Counted from the stretch's first letter, positions 17,241-26,759 are shown. The stretch: 64,000 nt of DNA from Streptomyces sp. 130 (GCF_007096885.1 NZ_VJNO01000018.1:62001-126000); one strand, 5' to 3'. Made by a program: numbers and translations. Notes: a model not told the origin generated them from the letters alone.

Positions 17241-20114
17241 ATGAAGATCACCTTTCTCCTGCTCACCGCGGACGCCGTAGGAGGCACCGAACGAGCGGTG
17301 TTCAACCAGGCCGCCGAACTCGTGGGCAACCACGACGTCCGCGTGATGAGCATCCTCAAGACGCAGCCGCAGCTCTTCTTCCCGATCGACGAGCGCATCC
17401 GTGTCGACTACCTGATCGACCGGACCGGTGCGGAGCCCCGCCCCGTCCGCCCCACCGGGCTGGCCCCCGAGGCGTGGGCGCAGGTCGCGGGCCTGCCGAG
17501 CCTCCTGGTCGACCCGGCCTGGGAAGCGGCGTTCAACCGGCTGACCGACCTGGAACTGGAGTACGCGCTCCAGCACACCGACACGGACCTGCTGATCACC
17601 ACCACACCGGCGCTCATGGCCCTCGCGGTGCAGCTGGCGCCCCCACACGTGATGACGCTCCACCAGGAGCACCGGGTCTCGGAGCTGAGGGGCCCCAGCG
17701 CCGAACCCCTGCTGCGCTACGCGTCCCGGCTGGACGCGCTCGCCGTGCTCAGCAACCGCACGCGCGACTGGTTCGCCGAGACCCTCGGCCACAGCGCGCC
17801 GCGCATCGACGTCGTTCCGAACGCGCTGCCGCGCGGATTCCGGCCCCGCTCGACGCTGGAGACCCGGAGCGTCGTCATCGCGGGCCGTCTCGTCGGCGAG
17901 AAGCAGATCGACCACGCGATCACCATCTGGGACACCGTGGCCCGCGTGCACCCCACCTGGACGCTGCGCATCTTCGGCGACGGCCCGCTCGCCGGCACCC
18001 TGCGCCGGCAGATCGACATGCTCGGCCTCCAGGACAGCGTCCAGCTCAACGGCAACTCGCCCCACCTCGCCGAGGAGTGGGCCAAGGCCAGCATCGCCCT
18101 CATGACCTCGCGCAACGAGGCCTTCCCGCTGGTGCTGACCGAGGCCCAGGCCGCCGGTGTGCCCGTGGTCTCCTACGACTGCCCCAACGGGCCGCGCGAG
18201 GTCATCCTGGACGGCCGGACCGGCATCCTCGTACCGGCCGGGGACACCGATGCCGCGGCCCGCGCGCTCATCCGGCTCATCGAGGACACGCCCCTGCGCC
18301 ACGGCATGGGCCACGCGGCCGCGGAATCCGTCGCCCGGCTCGCGCCACCCGTGGTCACCGCCATGTGGGAGAAGATCTTCACCGAGCTGCACACCGCCCG
18401 GGCGTCCGGGGAACGCGAGGCCCGCAAGGCGGAGCGGCAGGCCGTCCACGCCCTGATGGGCGGACAGGAGGGCATCCTCCGCCCCGCCGCCCCCGCCCCC
18501 GCGACCACCATCGACACCAAGGCGCAGCGGGCCCTGGAGGAGCGGCTGCTCCGCGCGGACCGGGCTCTCGTGCGCGACGGCGGACAGCTGTGCCGGCAGA
18601 TGGGCAGCGCATCCCCCTGGGACGTGGTCCAGCACAACCTCGCCCTGGTCGCCGCGGCCCTGGAGAACGCCCGCATCCCGTACTTCGTGACCCGGGACAC
18701 CAACGTCCGGCACGCGGTCGCCGTCCACGTCTCCAACCGGGAGCCCGTGCTCAAGGCGCTCACCGCCGCGCACGGGGACAGCGCGGTGTACGTGGCGCTG
18801 CTCAACGAACGGCAGTCCCCGACCGCCACGGTCCTCGCCGCCTTCGCCGAGCAGCACACGCAGACCCCCTGCTCCGCGGTCCGCGTCTACCAGAACGCCG
18901 TCACGCCCGCCCGTACCCTCCGCCTGGCCGGGGTCTACGGCTGCACCATCAACTTCTGGGAGGAGGACCCGGAGGACCCGGACACGATGGTCTCGCCGGT
19001 GCGCACCGTGGTGGGCGACCGGGTGCCCTCCCGGGCCATGAACGTCGTCGGAACCGTCCTGGGCGGGCGTACGTACCCCACCATCGAGCCGTATGCCGGC
19101 GCCGTCCACGGAGACGTCAACTTCCCCATCGACGCGGTGTACACCTGGGTCAACGGCGGCGACATCGGCTGGCTGGAGCGAAAGCACGCGGTGATGCACG
19201 CCCTCGGCATGCAGACCGAGGACTCCGCGAGCAGCGCCGCCCGCTTCCGGGACCGCGACGAACTGCGCTACTCGCTGCGCTCCATCGACATGTACGCCCC
19301 CTGGATCCGCACCATCTACCTGGTCACCGACCAGCAGGTCCCGGAGTGGCTCGACCTCAACCACCCGCGGGTCCGGGTGGTCGACCACCGGGAGATCTTC
19401 GCCGACCCCTCGGTGCTGCCCACGTACAACTCGCACGCCATCGAGAGCCAGCTGCACCGCATCGACGGCCTGTCCGAGCACTTCCTGTACTTCAACGACG
19501 ACGTCTTCATCGGCCGCGTGCTCCAGCCGAGCATGTTCTTCCACAGCAACGGCGTCGCCAAGCACTTCATGTCCCCGACGACCGTGCCCATGGGACCGGC
19601 CACGGCCGCCGACGAGTTCAACGTGAGCGCGGCCAAGAACAACCGCCAGCTGATAGCCGACTCGTTCGGGCAGGTCATCGCCCATTCGTTCCTGCACGCG
19701 CCGCACCCCCTGCGCCGCAGCGTCCTCGCGGACATCGAGCACTACTACGCGCCCGCCGTCGCCCGGACCGCCGCCAGCCGCTTCCGCAGCCACTCCGATC
19801 TCGCCATCGCCTCCTCGCTGCACCACTACTTCGGCTTCCACACCCAGCGGTCGGCGCCGGGCAGCATCAACTGCGGCTTCGTCAACGTGGGCCTGAGCGA
19901 GCACCGGCAGCGGCTCTCCCGCCTCCAGCTCAACCGTCCGCACGACGTGTTCTGCCTGAACGACTACCACGACGGCGACGTCACCGAGGACGAGCAGGAC
20001 GCCGTGCTCGCGGCCTTCCTGCCCTCGTACTTTCCGGTGGCCAGCCAGTTCGAGGCCGGCTCCCCGCGCAACCAGCGCTTCCACGCCGGAGACCTGCCGG
20101 GGTGGCCGCTGTGA
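17241..20114 (+). CDS. GT4 glycosyltransferase - Stealth phosphotransferase fusion
   Basis: This 957-residue protein joins two enzymes. Residues 1 to about 390 are a GT-B GT4 glycosyltransferase: TADAVGGTERAVFNQAAEL at the N-terminus, VVIAGRLVGEKQIDHAI, RIFGDGPLAGTLRRQI and the donor-site ALMTSRNEAFPLVLTEAQAA. After a linker and a region also found upstream of CR1 in the first Stealth protein, residues from about 630 carry CR1 IDAVYTWVNGGDIGW, CR2 DELRYSLRSIDMYAPWIRTI, an NDDVFIGR motif and CR4. One polypeptide could therefore add a sugar and a sugar phosphate alternately. It is a cytoplasmic enzyme in the same operon as the two preceding genes. Confidence 0.88.
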   Translation: MKITFLLLTADAVGGTERAVFNQAAELVGNHDVRVMSILKTQPQLFFPIDERIRVDYLIDRTGAEPRPVRPTGLAPEAWAQVAGLPSLLVDPAWEAAFNRLTDLELEYALQHTDTDLLITTTPALMALAVQLAPPHVMTLHQEHRVSELRGPSAEPLLRYASRLDALAVLSNRTRDWFAETLGHSAPRIDVVPNALPRGFRPRSTLETRSVVIAGRLVGEKQIDHAITIWDTVARVHPTWTLRIFGDGPLAGTLRRQIDMLGLQDSVQLNGNSPHLAEEWAKASIALMTSRNEAFPLVLTEAQAAGVPVVSYDCPNGPREVILDGRTGILVPAGDTDAAARALIRLIEDTPLRHGMGHAAAESVARLAPPVVTAMWEKIFTELHTARASGEREARKAERQAVHALMGGQEGILRPAAPAPATTIDTKAQRALEERLLRADRALVRDGGQLCRQMGSASPWDVVQHNLALVAAALENARIPYFVTRDTNVRHAVAVHVSNREPVLKALTAAHGDSAVYVALLNERQSPTATVLAAFAEQHTQTPCSAVRVYQNAVTPARTLRLAGVYGCTINFWEEDPEDPDTMVSPVRTVVGDRVPSRAMNVVGTVLGGRTYPTIEPYAGAVHGDVNFPIDAVYTWVNGGDIGWLERKHAVMHALGMQTEDSASSAARFRDRDELRYSLRSIDMYAPWIRTIYLVTDQQVPEWLDLNHPRVRVVDHREIFADPSVLPTYNSHAIESQLHRIDGLSEHFLYFNDDVFIGRVLQPSMFFHSNGVAKHFMSPTTVPMGPATAADEFNVSAAKNNRQLIADSFGQVIAHSFLHAPHPLRRSVLADIEHYYAPAVARTAASRFRSHSDLAIASSLHHYFGFHTQRSAPGSINCGFVNVGLSEHRQRLSRLQLNRPHDVFCLNDYHDGDVTEDEQDAVLAAFLPSYFPVASQFEAGSPRNQRFHAGDLPGWPL

Positions 20115-20283
20115 GCACCCCCCGCCCGGACTTCGTGTGCGGCGGGAGTACGTGCACGGCCGCGCGGACGGCCGGCCGCACCGGACGCGGCAGCAGGAAC
20201 CACGGCCGGGTGTCCGCTTCGGCCCCTGGCAGGCAGGCTTACCCCCGCCTCGGGGCAGGCGACAACGGAGACGAGAAGAAGAC

Positions 20284-21672
20284 ATGAGAAAGATCTGCGT
20301 CATCGGCAATTCGGTGGCCGCCCCCCGCACCGAGGAGGAGTCGCCGCTCGCGGGATGGGGCCAGTACCTCAGCGAGTTCCTGACGCCCGGCTGCGACATG
20401 CGCAACTACGCGCGCGACGCCATGACGCTGCGCGGCTACTACACGGGGCGGTTCACCGCGCTGCTCACCCTCGTCGGCCATGGCGACCTGGTGCTCATCG
20501 CCTTCGGCAACGTCGAGCAGCGGATCAACCAGATGAACCGGTACCACGGCGCGCGGGAGTTCAAGGAGTACCTGCGGCTCTACGTCGAGGCGATCCGGGC
20601 CGAGGGCGCCGTGCCCGTCCTCCTCACCCCGGCGGCCCGGTGCACCTTCGACGTCGCCGGCAACCCGGTGAACACGCACGACGACTACCCCCGGCTGACC
20701 CTGGAGGCCGCCGCGGAACTCGGCTGCCCGGTCATCGACATGACGGCCTTCACCACCCAGCTCCTCGCCGAGCTCGGCCCCATGCGTGCCAGGGGGTTCT
20801 ACCGGTGGCTGGATCCGGCGGAACACCCGAACCACCCGCAGGGTGTCATCGACGCGTCCCACTTCAACCACGCCGGGGCCCGCGAAGCGGCGCGGCTGGT
20901 GGCGAGCGGACTGGCAGCCCTGCCCGGCCTGCCGCCCGGAGTGGTGGACATCCAGCGACTGGTGCCGGGGCAGCTGCCGCCCGTGCAGACCGAGTTCACC
21001 GTGCAGCAGCCGCAGCTGGCGCTGACCGCCCAGCCCGGGGTCGCCGCCGCGCCGGCCTTCACCTCCCCGGCCCCCGGTGCCCTGGTCGGTGCCGGCCGCA
21101 AGCTCACGGGGACCGCACCCAGCGGCGCCGAGTACGTGCTCTTCTTCGAGGAGGGCGAGTATCTCGGCGGGACCCGCACGGCCGAGGACGGGGCGTGGCA
21201 GTGGCGGCGCGCCGTGCAGTGGCCGGGAGGCCGGCACAAGGTCACCGCGATCGCCCTCGCCGGCAACGCCGTGACCATGTCGTCGGAGACGGAGTTCGAA
21301 GTCCTCGACCGGCTGGAGGCCCCCGAAGTCACCGGACCGCGCAAGGGGGCGTGGAGCGGCCCCCGCCCCCGGTTCTCCGGCAAGGCGGGACGCGGCGTCG
21401 AGAAGGTCATGGTGCTGGAGCAGGGCCGGCTCATAGCCGAGGCACCGGTGCAGGAGGACGGCAGCTGGCGGGTCGCCCACGCCCACGACTGGCGACCGGG
21501 CACCTACACCGTCGAGTTCGTGGCCGTGTTCAGCGCCATCCACTCGCCTGCGACGAGGCTGGAGCTGAAGGTGCACGGCGTGCCCGAGGACAGCTGGCTG
21601 CACACGTCGATGTCCTCACGTCTGCCCTGCGGTCCGGGCTGCAAGCACTATCCGGCGCTGCCCGCCTGGTGA
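20284..21672 (+). CDS. SGNH/GDSL esterase with C-terminal Ig-like domains
   Basis: ATG 20284 gives 462 residues. Residues 1 to about 215 are an SGNH hydrolase of rhamnogalacturonan-acetylesterase type: nucleophile motif VIGNSVA near residue 10 (GNS instead of GDS), AGWGQYL, AFGNVEQR and the catalytic DASHFNHAG. The rest contains two Ig-like repeats such as FTSPAPGALVGAGRKLTGTA and VTGPRKGAWSGPRPRFSGKA. No signal peptide is visible. It follows the GT4-Stealth gene by 169 bases, so removal of acetyl groups from the glycopolymer is a reasonable guess. The last 25 residues are Cys/Pro-containing and unlike the repeats. Confidence 0.8.
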   Translation: MRKICVIGNSVAAPRTEEESPLAGWGQYLSEFLTPGCDMRNYARDAMTLRGYYTGRFTALLTLVGHGDLVLIAFGNVEQRINQMNRYHGAREFKEYLRLYVEAIRAEGAVPVLLTPAARCTFDVAGNPVNTHDDYPRLTLEAAAELGCPVIDMTAFTTQLLAELGPMRARGFYRWLDPAEHPNHPQGVIDASHFNHAGAREAARLVASGLAALPGLPPGVVDIQRLVPGQLPPVQTEFTVQQPQLALTAQPGVAAAPAFTSPAPGALVGAGRKLTGTAPSGAEYVLFFEEGEYLGGTRTAEDGAWQWRRAVQWPGGRHKVTAIALAGNAVTMSSETEFEVLDRLEAPEVTGPRKGAWSGPRPRFSGKAGRGVEKVMVLEQGRLIAEAPVQEDGSWRVAHAHDWRPGTYTVEFVAVFSAIHSPATRLELKVHGVPEDSWLHTSMSSRLPCGPGCKHYPALPAW

Positions 21673-21675
21673 CAC

Positions 21676-21729
21676 GGAAGGGGGGGCACCGCGCGGCCGG
21701 CCCGAGCCGGTCTCGCGGTGCCCCCTTCC
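21676..21729. terminator. Stem-loop terminator between convergent genes
   Basis: Arms 21676-21693 and 21714-21729 pair over 16 positions with two unpaired G residues, between the SGNH stop and the convergent beta-oxidation operon stop. Confidence 0.7.
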
Positions 21730-21745
21730 AGTCAGGCGCTGAGCG

Positions 21746-23875
21746 TCACGCCGGAACGCTGGCCACGCCCGCCGCCAGGAACTTCTTCCCGTTCACCCGC
21801 TCCGAGACGCCCTCGCGGTCCAGGTACGGCGTGATGCCGCCCAGGTGGAAGGGCCAGCCGGCGCCCGTGATCAGGCAGAGGTCGATGTCCTGGGCCTCGG
21901 CCACGACGCCCTCGTCCAGCATCAGGCCGATCTCCTGGGCCACCGCGTCCAGGACGCGGTCGCGGACCTGCTGCTCGGTCAGGACGGTGTCGCCCTGCTT
22001 GAGGAGGGCGGCGACCTCGGGGTCGAGGACCGGGGCGCCCGTGTCGTACACGTAGAAGCCGCGCTTGCCGGCCTTCACGACCGCCGCCAGGTTCTCGGAG
22101 ACGGTGAAGCGCTCCGGGAAGGCGCGGTTCAGGGTCTCGGAGACGTGCAGGCCGATCGCCGGGCCGACCAGCTCCAGGAGCACCAGCGGGGACATCGGCA
22201 GACCGAGCGGCTCGATGGCCTTCTCCGCGGTCTCGACCGGGGTGCCCTCGTCGATGACGTTCTGGATCTCGCCCATGAAGCGGGTGAGGATGCGGTTGAC
22301 GACGAACGCCGGGGCGTCCTTCACGAGCACCGCGGTCTTCTTCAGCTTGCGGGCGACCCCGAAGGCGGTGGCCAGCGACGCGTCGTCGGTCTTCTCGCCG
22401 CGCACGATCTCCAGGAGCGGAAGGACCGCGACCGGGTTGAAGAAGTGGAAGCCGACGACCCGCTCGGGGTTCTTCAGCTTCGAGGCCATCTCGGTGACCG
22501 AGAGGGACGAGGTGTTGGTGGCGAGGATCGCGTGCGCCGGGGCGACCGCCTCGACCTCCGCGAACACCTGCTGCTTGACGCCGATCTCCTCGAAGACCGC
22601 CTCGATGATGAAGTCGGCGTCGGCGAAGCCCTCCGCCTTGTCCAGCACACCGGAGACCAGGGCCTTCAGGCGGTTGGCCTTGTCCTGGTTGACGCGGCCC
22701 TTGGAGAGCAGCTTGTCGATCTCGGCGTGGACGTAGCCGACGCCCTTGTCGACGCGCTCCTGGTCGATGTCGGTCAGCACGACCGGCACCTCCAGGCGGC
22801 GCAGGAACAGCAGGGCGAGCTGGCTGGCCATCAGGCCCGCGCCCACCACGCCGACCTTGGTGACCGGGCGCGCCAGGTTCTTGTCGGGGGCCCCGGCCGG
22901 GCGCTTGGCGCGCTTCTGGACCAGGTTGAAGGAGTAGATCCCGGACCGCAGCTCGCCGCCCATGATCAGGTCCGCCAGGGCCTGGTCCTCGCGGTCGAAG
23001 CCGGCGGACAGGTCGCCGTCCTTGGCCGCGGCGACGATCTCCAGCGCGCGGTACGCGGCCGGGGCCGCGCCGTGCACCTTGGAGTCGGCGATGGCCCGGC
23101 CGCGCGCGACGGCCTGGTCCCAGGCGTCCCCGCGGTCCACCTCGGGGCGCTCGACCGTGACCGTGCCGTTCAGCACGTCCGCGGTCCAGACGAGGGACCG
23201 CTCCAGGAAGTCCGCGCCCTCGAAGAGCGCGTCCGCGATGCCGAGCTCGAAGACCTGCACGCCCTTGAGCTGGCGGTTCTGGTTCAGCGAGTTCTCGATG
23301 ATCACCGAGACCGCGCGGTCGGCGCCGATCAGGTTCGGCAGCAGCACGCAGCCGCCCCAGCCGGGGACCAGACCGAGGAAGACCTCGGGCAGCGAGAACG
23401 CCGGCAGCGCCTTGGAGACGGTGCGGTACGAGCAGTGCAGCCCGACCTCGGCGCCGCCGCCCATCGCCGCGCCGTTGTAGTACGCGAAGGTGGGCACCGC
23501 GAGGGAGGAGAGCCGGCGGAAGACGTCGTGGCCGCCCTTGCCGATGGCCAGCGCGTCCTTGCGCTCCTTGAGCAGTTCGACGCCCTTGAGGTCGGCGCCG
23601 ACCGCGAAGATGAACGGCTTGCCGGTGATGCCGACGCCGGTGATCGCGCCCTCGGCGGCCTCCTTCTCGACCTGGTCGATCGCGGCGTCGAGGTTCGCCA
23701 GCGACTGCGGTCCGAAGGTGGTCGGCTTGGTGTGGTCCAGGCCGTTGTCCAGCGTGATGAGGGCGAAGCGCCCCGCACCGGCCGGCAGGTCCAGGTGGCG
23801 TACGTGCGCCTGGGTGACGACCTCGCCCGGGAACAGCTCGGCCGCACCCTTCAGAAGCTCGGTGGTGGTGCTCAC
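21746..23875 (-). CDS. Multifunctional fatty-acid oxidation enzyme (enoyl-CoA hydratase / 3-hydroxyacyl-CoA dehydrogenase)
   Basis: This is a 709-residue FadB/FadJ-type protein. The N-terminal crotonase domain shows FAVGADLKGVE and FAYYNGAAMGGGAEVGLHC with LVPGWGG. The dehydrogenase part has the Rossmann motif VGVVGAGLMASQLALLFLRR, ATNTSSLSVTEMA and the catalytic region VVGFHFFNPVAVLPLLEIVR. It hydrates enoyl-CoA and oxidises the 3-hydroxy product with NAD. GTG 23875 overlaps the thiolase stop as GTGA, so the two are translated together, reconstituting the alpha and beta functions of the beta-oxidation complex. Confidence 0.92.
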   Translation of the reverse strand: MSTTTELLKGAAELFPGEVVTQAHVRHLDLPAGAGRFALITLDNGLDHTKPTTFGPQSLANLDAAIDQVEKEAAEGAITGVGITGKPFIFAVGADLKGVELLKERKDALAIGKGGHDVFRRLSSLAVPTFAYYNGAAMGGGAEVGLHCSYRTVSKALPAFSLPEVFLGLVPGWGGCVLLPNLIGADRAVSVIIENSLNQNRQLKGVQVFELGIADALFEGADFLERSLVWTADVLNGTVTVERPEVDRGDAWDQAVARGRAIADSKVHGAAPAAYRALEIVAAAKDGDLSAGFDREDQALADLIMGGELRSGIYSFNLVQKRAKRPAGAPDKNLARPVTKVGVVGAGLMASQLALLFLRRLEVPVVLTDIDQERVDKGVGYVHAEIDKLLSKGRVNQDKANRLKALVSGVLDKAEGFADADFIIEAVFEEIGVKQQVFAEVEAVAPAHAILATNTSSLSVTEMASKLKNPERVVGFHFFNPVAVLPLLEIVRGEKTDDASLATAFGVARKLKKTAVLVKDAPAFVVNRILTRFMGEIQNVIDEGTPVETAEKAIEPLGLPMSPLVLLELVGPAIGLHVSETLNRAFPERFTVSENLAAVVKAGKRGFYVYDTGAPVLDPEVAALLKQGDTVLTEQQVRDRVLDAVAQEIGLMLDEGVVAEAQDIDLCLITGAGWPFHLGGITPYLDREGVSERVNGKKFLAAGVASVPA

Positions 23876-25098
23876 TTGTCGCCTCCGGCGTTCTCGAAGT
23901 GCGGGTTCTCCCAGACGACCGTCGCGCCCATGCCGAAGCCGACGCACATGGTCGTGAGGCCGTAGCGGACCTCGGGATGATCCTCGAACTGGCGGGCCAG
24001 CTGCGTCATCAGCCGGACGCCGGAGGAGGCCAGCGGGTGGCCGTAGGCGATCGCGCCGCCGTACTGGTTGACGCGGGCGTCGTCGTCGGCGATGCCGTAG
24101 TGCTCCAGGAACGCCAGCACCTGTACGGCGAACGCCTCGTTGATCTCGAAGAGACCGATGTCCGAGATGGACAGGCCGGCCTGGGCGAGCGCCTTCTCGG
24201 TGGCCGGGATCGGCCCGTAGCCCATGACCTCCGGCTCGACGCCCGCGAAGGCGTACGAGACCAGGCGCATCTTGACCGGGAGGCCCAGCTCGCGGGCGAC
24301 GTCCTCGGCGGCGAGCAGCGAGGCGGTGGCGCCGTCGTTGAGCCCCGCCGCGTTGCCGGCGGTGACGCGGCCGTGGGCGCGGAACGGGGTCTTCAGGTTC
24401 GCCAGGGACTCCATCGTGGTGCCCGGGCGCATCGGCTCGTCGGCGGTGACCAGGCCCCAGCCCGTCTCACCGGCCTCGGCGTTCGTGCGGCGCACCGAGA
24501 CGGGCACCAGGTCCTGCTGGATCTTGCCGTCGGCGTACGCCTTGGCGGCCTTCTCCTGCGAACGCACCGCGTAGGCGTCGGCGCGCTCCTTGGTGATCGT
24601 GGGGTACCGGTCGTGCAGGTTCTCCGCGGTCATGCCCATGAACAGGGCGGACTCGTCGACCAGCTTCTCCGACACGAACCGCGGGTTGGGGTCCACGCCC
24701 TCGCCCATCGGGTGGCGGCCCATGTGCTCGACACCGCCGGCCACGACGACGTCGTACGCGCCGAACGCGATGGAGCCGGCCGTCGACGTGACGGCGGTCA
24801 GGGCGCCCGCGCACATGCGGTCGATGGAGTAGCCCGGGACGGACTGCGGCAGTCCCGCCAGGATGCCGGCGGTGCGGCCGAGGGTCAGGCCCTGGTCGCC
24901 GATCTGCGTGGTCGCGGCGATGGCGACCTCGTCGATCCTCTTGGGGTCCAGGTCCGGGTTGCGGCGCAGCAGCTCCCGGATGGCCTTCACGACGAGATCG
25001 TCGGCGCGGGTCTCGTGGTAGATGCCCTTCGGGCCCGCCTTGCCGAACGGGGTGCGGACGCCGTCTACGAAGACGACGTCCCGGATGGTACGAGGCAC
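23872..25098 (-). CDS. Acetyl-CoA C-acyltransferase (thiolase)
   Basis: The 408-residue thiolase cleaves 3-ketoacyl-CoA with CoA in the last step of beta-oxidation. The active-site cysteine lies in YSIDRMCAGALTAVTSTAGS. The C-terminal motifs are NEAFAVQVLAFLEHYG, NQYGGAIAYGHPLASSGVR and the second cysteine in GLTTMCVGFGMG. GTG 25098 is preceded by GGAGGA. It is the first gene of a two-gene operon with the multifunctional enzyme; an RNase D terminator lies upstream. Confidence 0.93.
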   Translation of the reverse strand: MPRTIRDVVFVDGVRTPFGKAGPKGIYHETRADDLVVKAIRELLRRNPDLDPKRIDEVAIAATTQIGDQGLTLGRTAGILAGLPQSVPGYSIDRMCAGALTAVTSTAGSIAFGAYDVVVAGGVEHMGRHPMGEGVDPNPRFVSEKLVDESALFMGMTAENLHDRYPTITKERADAYAVRSQEKAAKAYADGKIQQDLVPVSVRRTNAEAGETGWGLVTADEPMRPGTTMESLANLKTPFRAHGRVTAGNAAGLNDGATASLLAAEDVARELGLPVKMRLVSYAFAGVEPEVMGYGPIPATEKALAQAGLSISDIGLFEINEAFAVQVLAFLEHYGIADDDARVNQYGGAIAYGHPLASSGVRLMTQLARQFEDHPEVRYGLTTMCVGFGMGATVVWENPHFENAGGDK

Positions 25099-25265
25099 GA
25101 TGGCTCTCCTCCAGGGTGCGGGATGGCACTGCTGCGGGGCGCGCCCGGGGGCACGCCGCTCCGGTCATGCTACTTGCGGGTAACCAGACTGCCCACCCCC
25201 TGGTGCCGGAGCGGCGAAGGTCACACGCGGAAACTGCCCGCAGAGCGCCCCTCCGCACACGGCGA

Positions 25266-25305
25266 ATGGCCCGGACGGACTCGTTTTCGAGTCCGTCCGG
25301 GCCAT
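25266..25305 (-). terminator. Perfect stem-loop terminator after rnd
   Basis: An 18-bp perfect stem (25266-25283 with 25288-25305) encloses a 4-base loop, 66 bases beyond the RNase D stop and upstream of the thiolase gene on the same strand. Confidence 0.8.
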
Positions 25306-25371
25306 GGGGCGGTGCAAGCGGAACCTGGCGTGATCACGCCCCTGCCCCGAGCCGTCGGGGCCGCGTGCCGT

Positions 25372-26646
25372 TTACGAGGGCCGGGTCAGCGCGCGGTACA
25401 GCAGCGGGGCCACCTGCTCGATCTGCCAGTGCCGCGCGCCGTACCCGGCGAGCGCGGACTCCACCGTCTCCGGCGTCGGGTTCTTCGGCGGCTCCCAGCA
25501 GATCCGGCGCACCGTGTCCGGCGTGATCAGGTTCTCCTGCGGCAGGTGCAGCCGCTCCGCGAGCGCGGACACCGCGGCGCGGGCCGCCGAGAGCCGGGCG
25601 GCGGCGGCCGGGTCCTTGTCGGCCCAGGCGCGCGGCGGCGGCGGACCCGCGAGGGCCTGCCCGGGCTGCGGCAGCTCCGTGTCGGGCAGCGCCTTTGCCC
25701 GGTCCACGGCGGCCTGCCACTGCTCCAGCTGGCGCCGGCCCATGCGCGGACCGAAGCCGGTGAGGGCGGTCAGCGCGTGCGTGTTGGCCGGCAGCGCGAG
25801 CGCGGCCTCGACGATCGCCGCGTCCCCGAGCACCTTGCCGGGCGAGATGTCGCGCCGCCGGGCGATCTGGTCCCGGGTGTTCCACAGCTCCCGGACGACC
25901 GCCATCTGCCGGCGGCGGCGGACCTTGTGCATTCCGGAGGTGCGGCGCCACGGGTCCTGGCGCGGGGGAGCAGGGGGCGCCGAGGCGATGGCGGAGAACT
26001 CCTCCTGGGCCCATTCCAGCTTGCCCTGCCGGTCGAGCTCGTCCTCCAGCGCGTTGCGCAGGTCGATGAGGAGCTCGACGTCGAGCGCGGCGTAACGCAG
26101 CCAGGGCTCGGGCAGCGGGCGGGTGGACCAGTCGACGGCGGAGTGGCCCTTCTCCAGCGAGTAGCCGAGGACGTTCTCGACCATGGCGCCGAGGCCGACG
26201 CGCGGGAAGCCGGCCAGCCGCCCGGCGAGCTCGGTGTCGAAGAGCCCGGTCGGCGTCATCCCTATCTCGCGGAGACAGGGCAGATCCTGCGTCGCCGCGT
26301 GCAGGATCCACTCGGTGCCGCGCAGGGCCTCGCCGAGCCCGGACAGGTCGGGGCAGCCGACGGGGTCGACGAGCGCGCTGCCCGCCCCGTCACGGCGCAG
26401 CTGTACGAGGTAGGCGCGTTGTCCGTAGCGGTAGCCGGAGGCCCGTTCGGCGTCCACGGCCACCGGGCCCGAGCCCGCGGCGAATGCCGCGATCACCCCG
26501 GCCAGGGCGTCGTCGGAGGCCACCACCGGCGGAATGCCCTCGCGCGGTTCGAGCAAGGGGATCGGCGCCGGGGCGACGTCGTCCGGGGGAGCGCCCCCGG
26601 TGGTTCGCAGTGATGTGTCTGCTGCGGTCTCTTGGGCGTCGGTCAC
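25372..26646 (-). CDS. rnd: Ribonuclease D family 3'-5' exonuclease with HRDC domain
   Basis: The 424-residue protein has a DEDDy exonuclease domain: Exo I VAVDAERASGYRY, Exo II ILHAATQDLPCL and Exo III YAALDVELL with the tyrosine four residues before the aspartate. An HRDC domain follows (about residues 235-310, RRRRQMAVVRELWNTRDQIA). RNase D trims RNA 3' ends, for example of tRNA precursors. An extra basic/Pro-rich C-terminal section of about 110 residues is typical of actinobacterial members. GTG 26646 is the start; a striking palindrome sits 33 bases upstream. Confidence 0.9.
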   Translation of the reverse strand: MTDAQETAADTSLRTTGGAPPDDVAPAPIPLLEPREGIPPVVASDDALAGVIAAFAAGSGPVAVDAERASGYRYGQRAYLVQLRRDGAGSALVDPVGCPDLSGLGEALRGTEWILHAATQDLPCLREIGMTPTGLFDTELAGRLAGFPRVGLGAMVENVLGYSLEKGHSAVDWSTRPLPEPWLRYAALDVELLIDLRNALEDELDRQGKLEWAQEEFSAIASAPPAPPRQDPWRRTSGMHKVRRRRQMAVVRELWNTRDQIARRRDISPGKVLGDAAIVEAALALPANTHALTALTGFGPRMGRRQLEQWQAAVDRAKALPDTELPQPGQALAGPPPPRAWADKDPAAAARLSAARAAVSALAERLHLPQENLITPDTVRRICWEPPKNPTPETVESALAGYGARHWQIEQVAPLLYRALTRPS

Positions 26647-26671
26647 GTGTCAAGGGTATCTGTGTGTGCGC

Positions 26672-26707
26672 GGCGCCAGCCGACGGAACGTTCCGTCGGC
26701 AGGCGCC
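26672..26707. repeat. 36-base inverted repeat with a perfect 22-base palindromic core
   Basis: The core GCCGACGGAACGTTCCGTCGGC at 26679-26700 is perfectly self-complementary and is flanked after one A:A mismatch by GGCGCC on each side. It lies between the regulator gene stop (26760) and the rnd start (26646), both minus strand. It may be the regulator's terminator or an operator for rnd. Confidence 0.6.
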
Positions 26708-26759
26708 ATGCACATAATCCAGCCGGTGTCGCACACCGCGCACCGGCCGGGGCGGAGGG

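Noticed and set aside
16014..20405. 1463-codon minus-strand open frame antisense to the Stealth genes
   Set aside because: It has the composition of an antisense shadow; the plus-strand genes show Stealth and GT4 motifs and coupled starts.
26679..26700. LexA/SOS-box reading of the GAACGTTC core palindrome
   Set aside because: Gram-positive-type SOS boxes have a 4-base spacer between GAAC and GTTC; here the half-sites abut.
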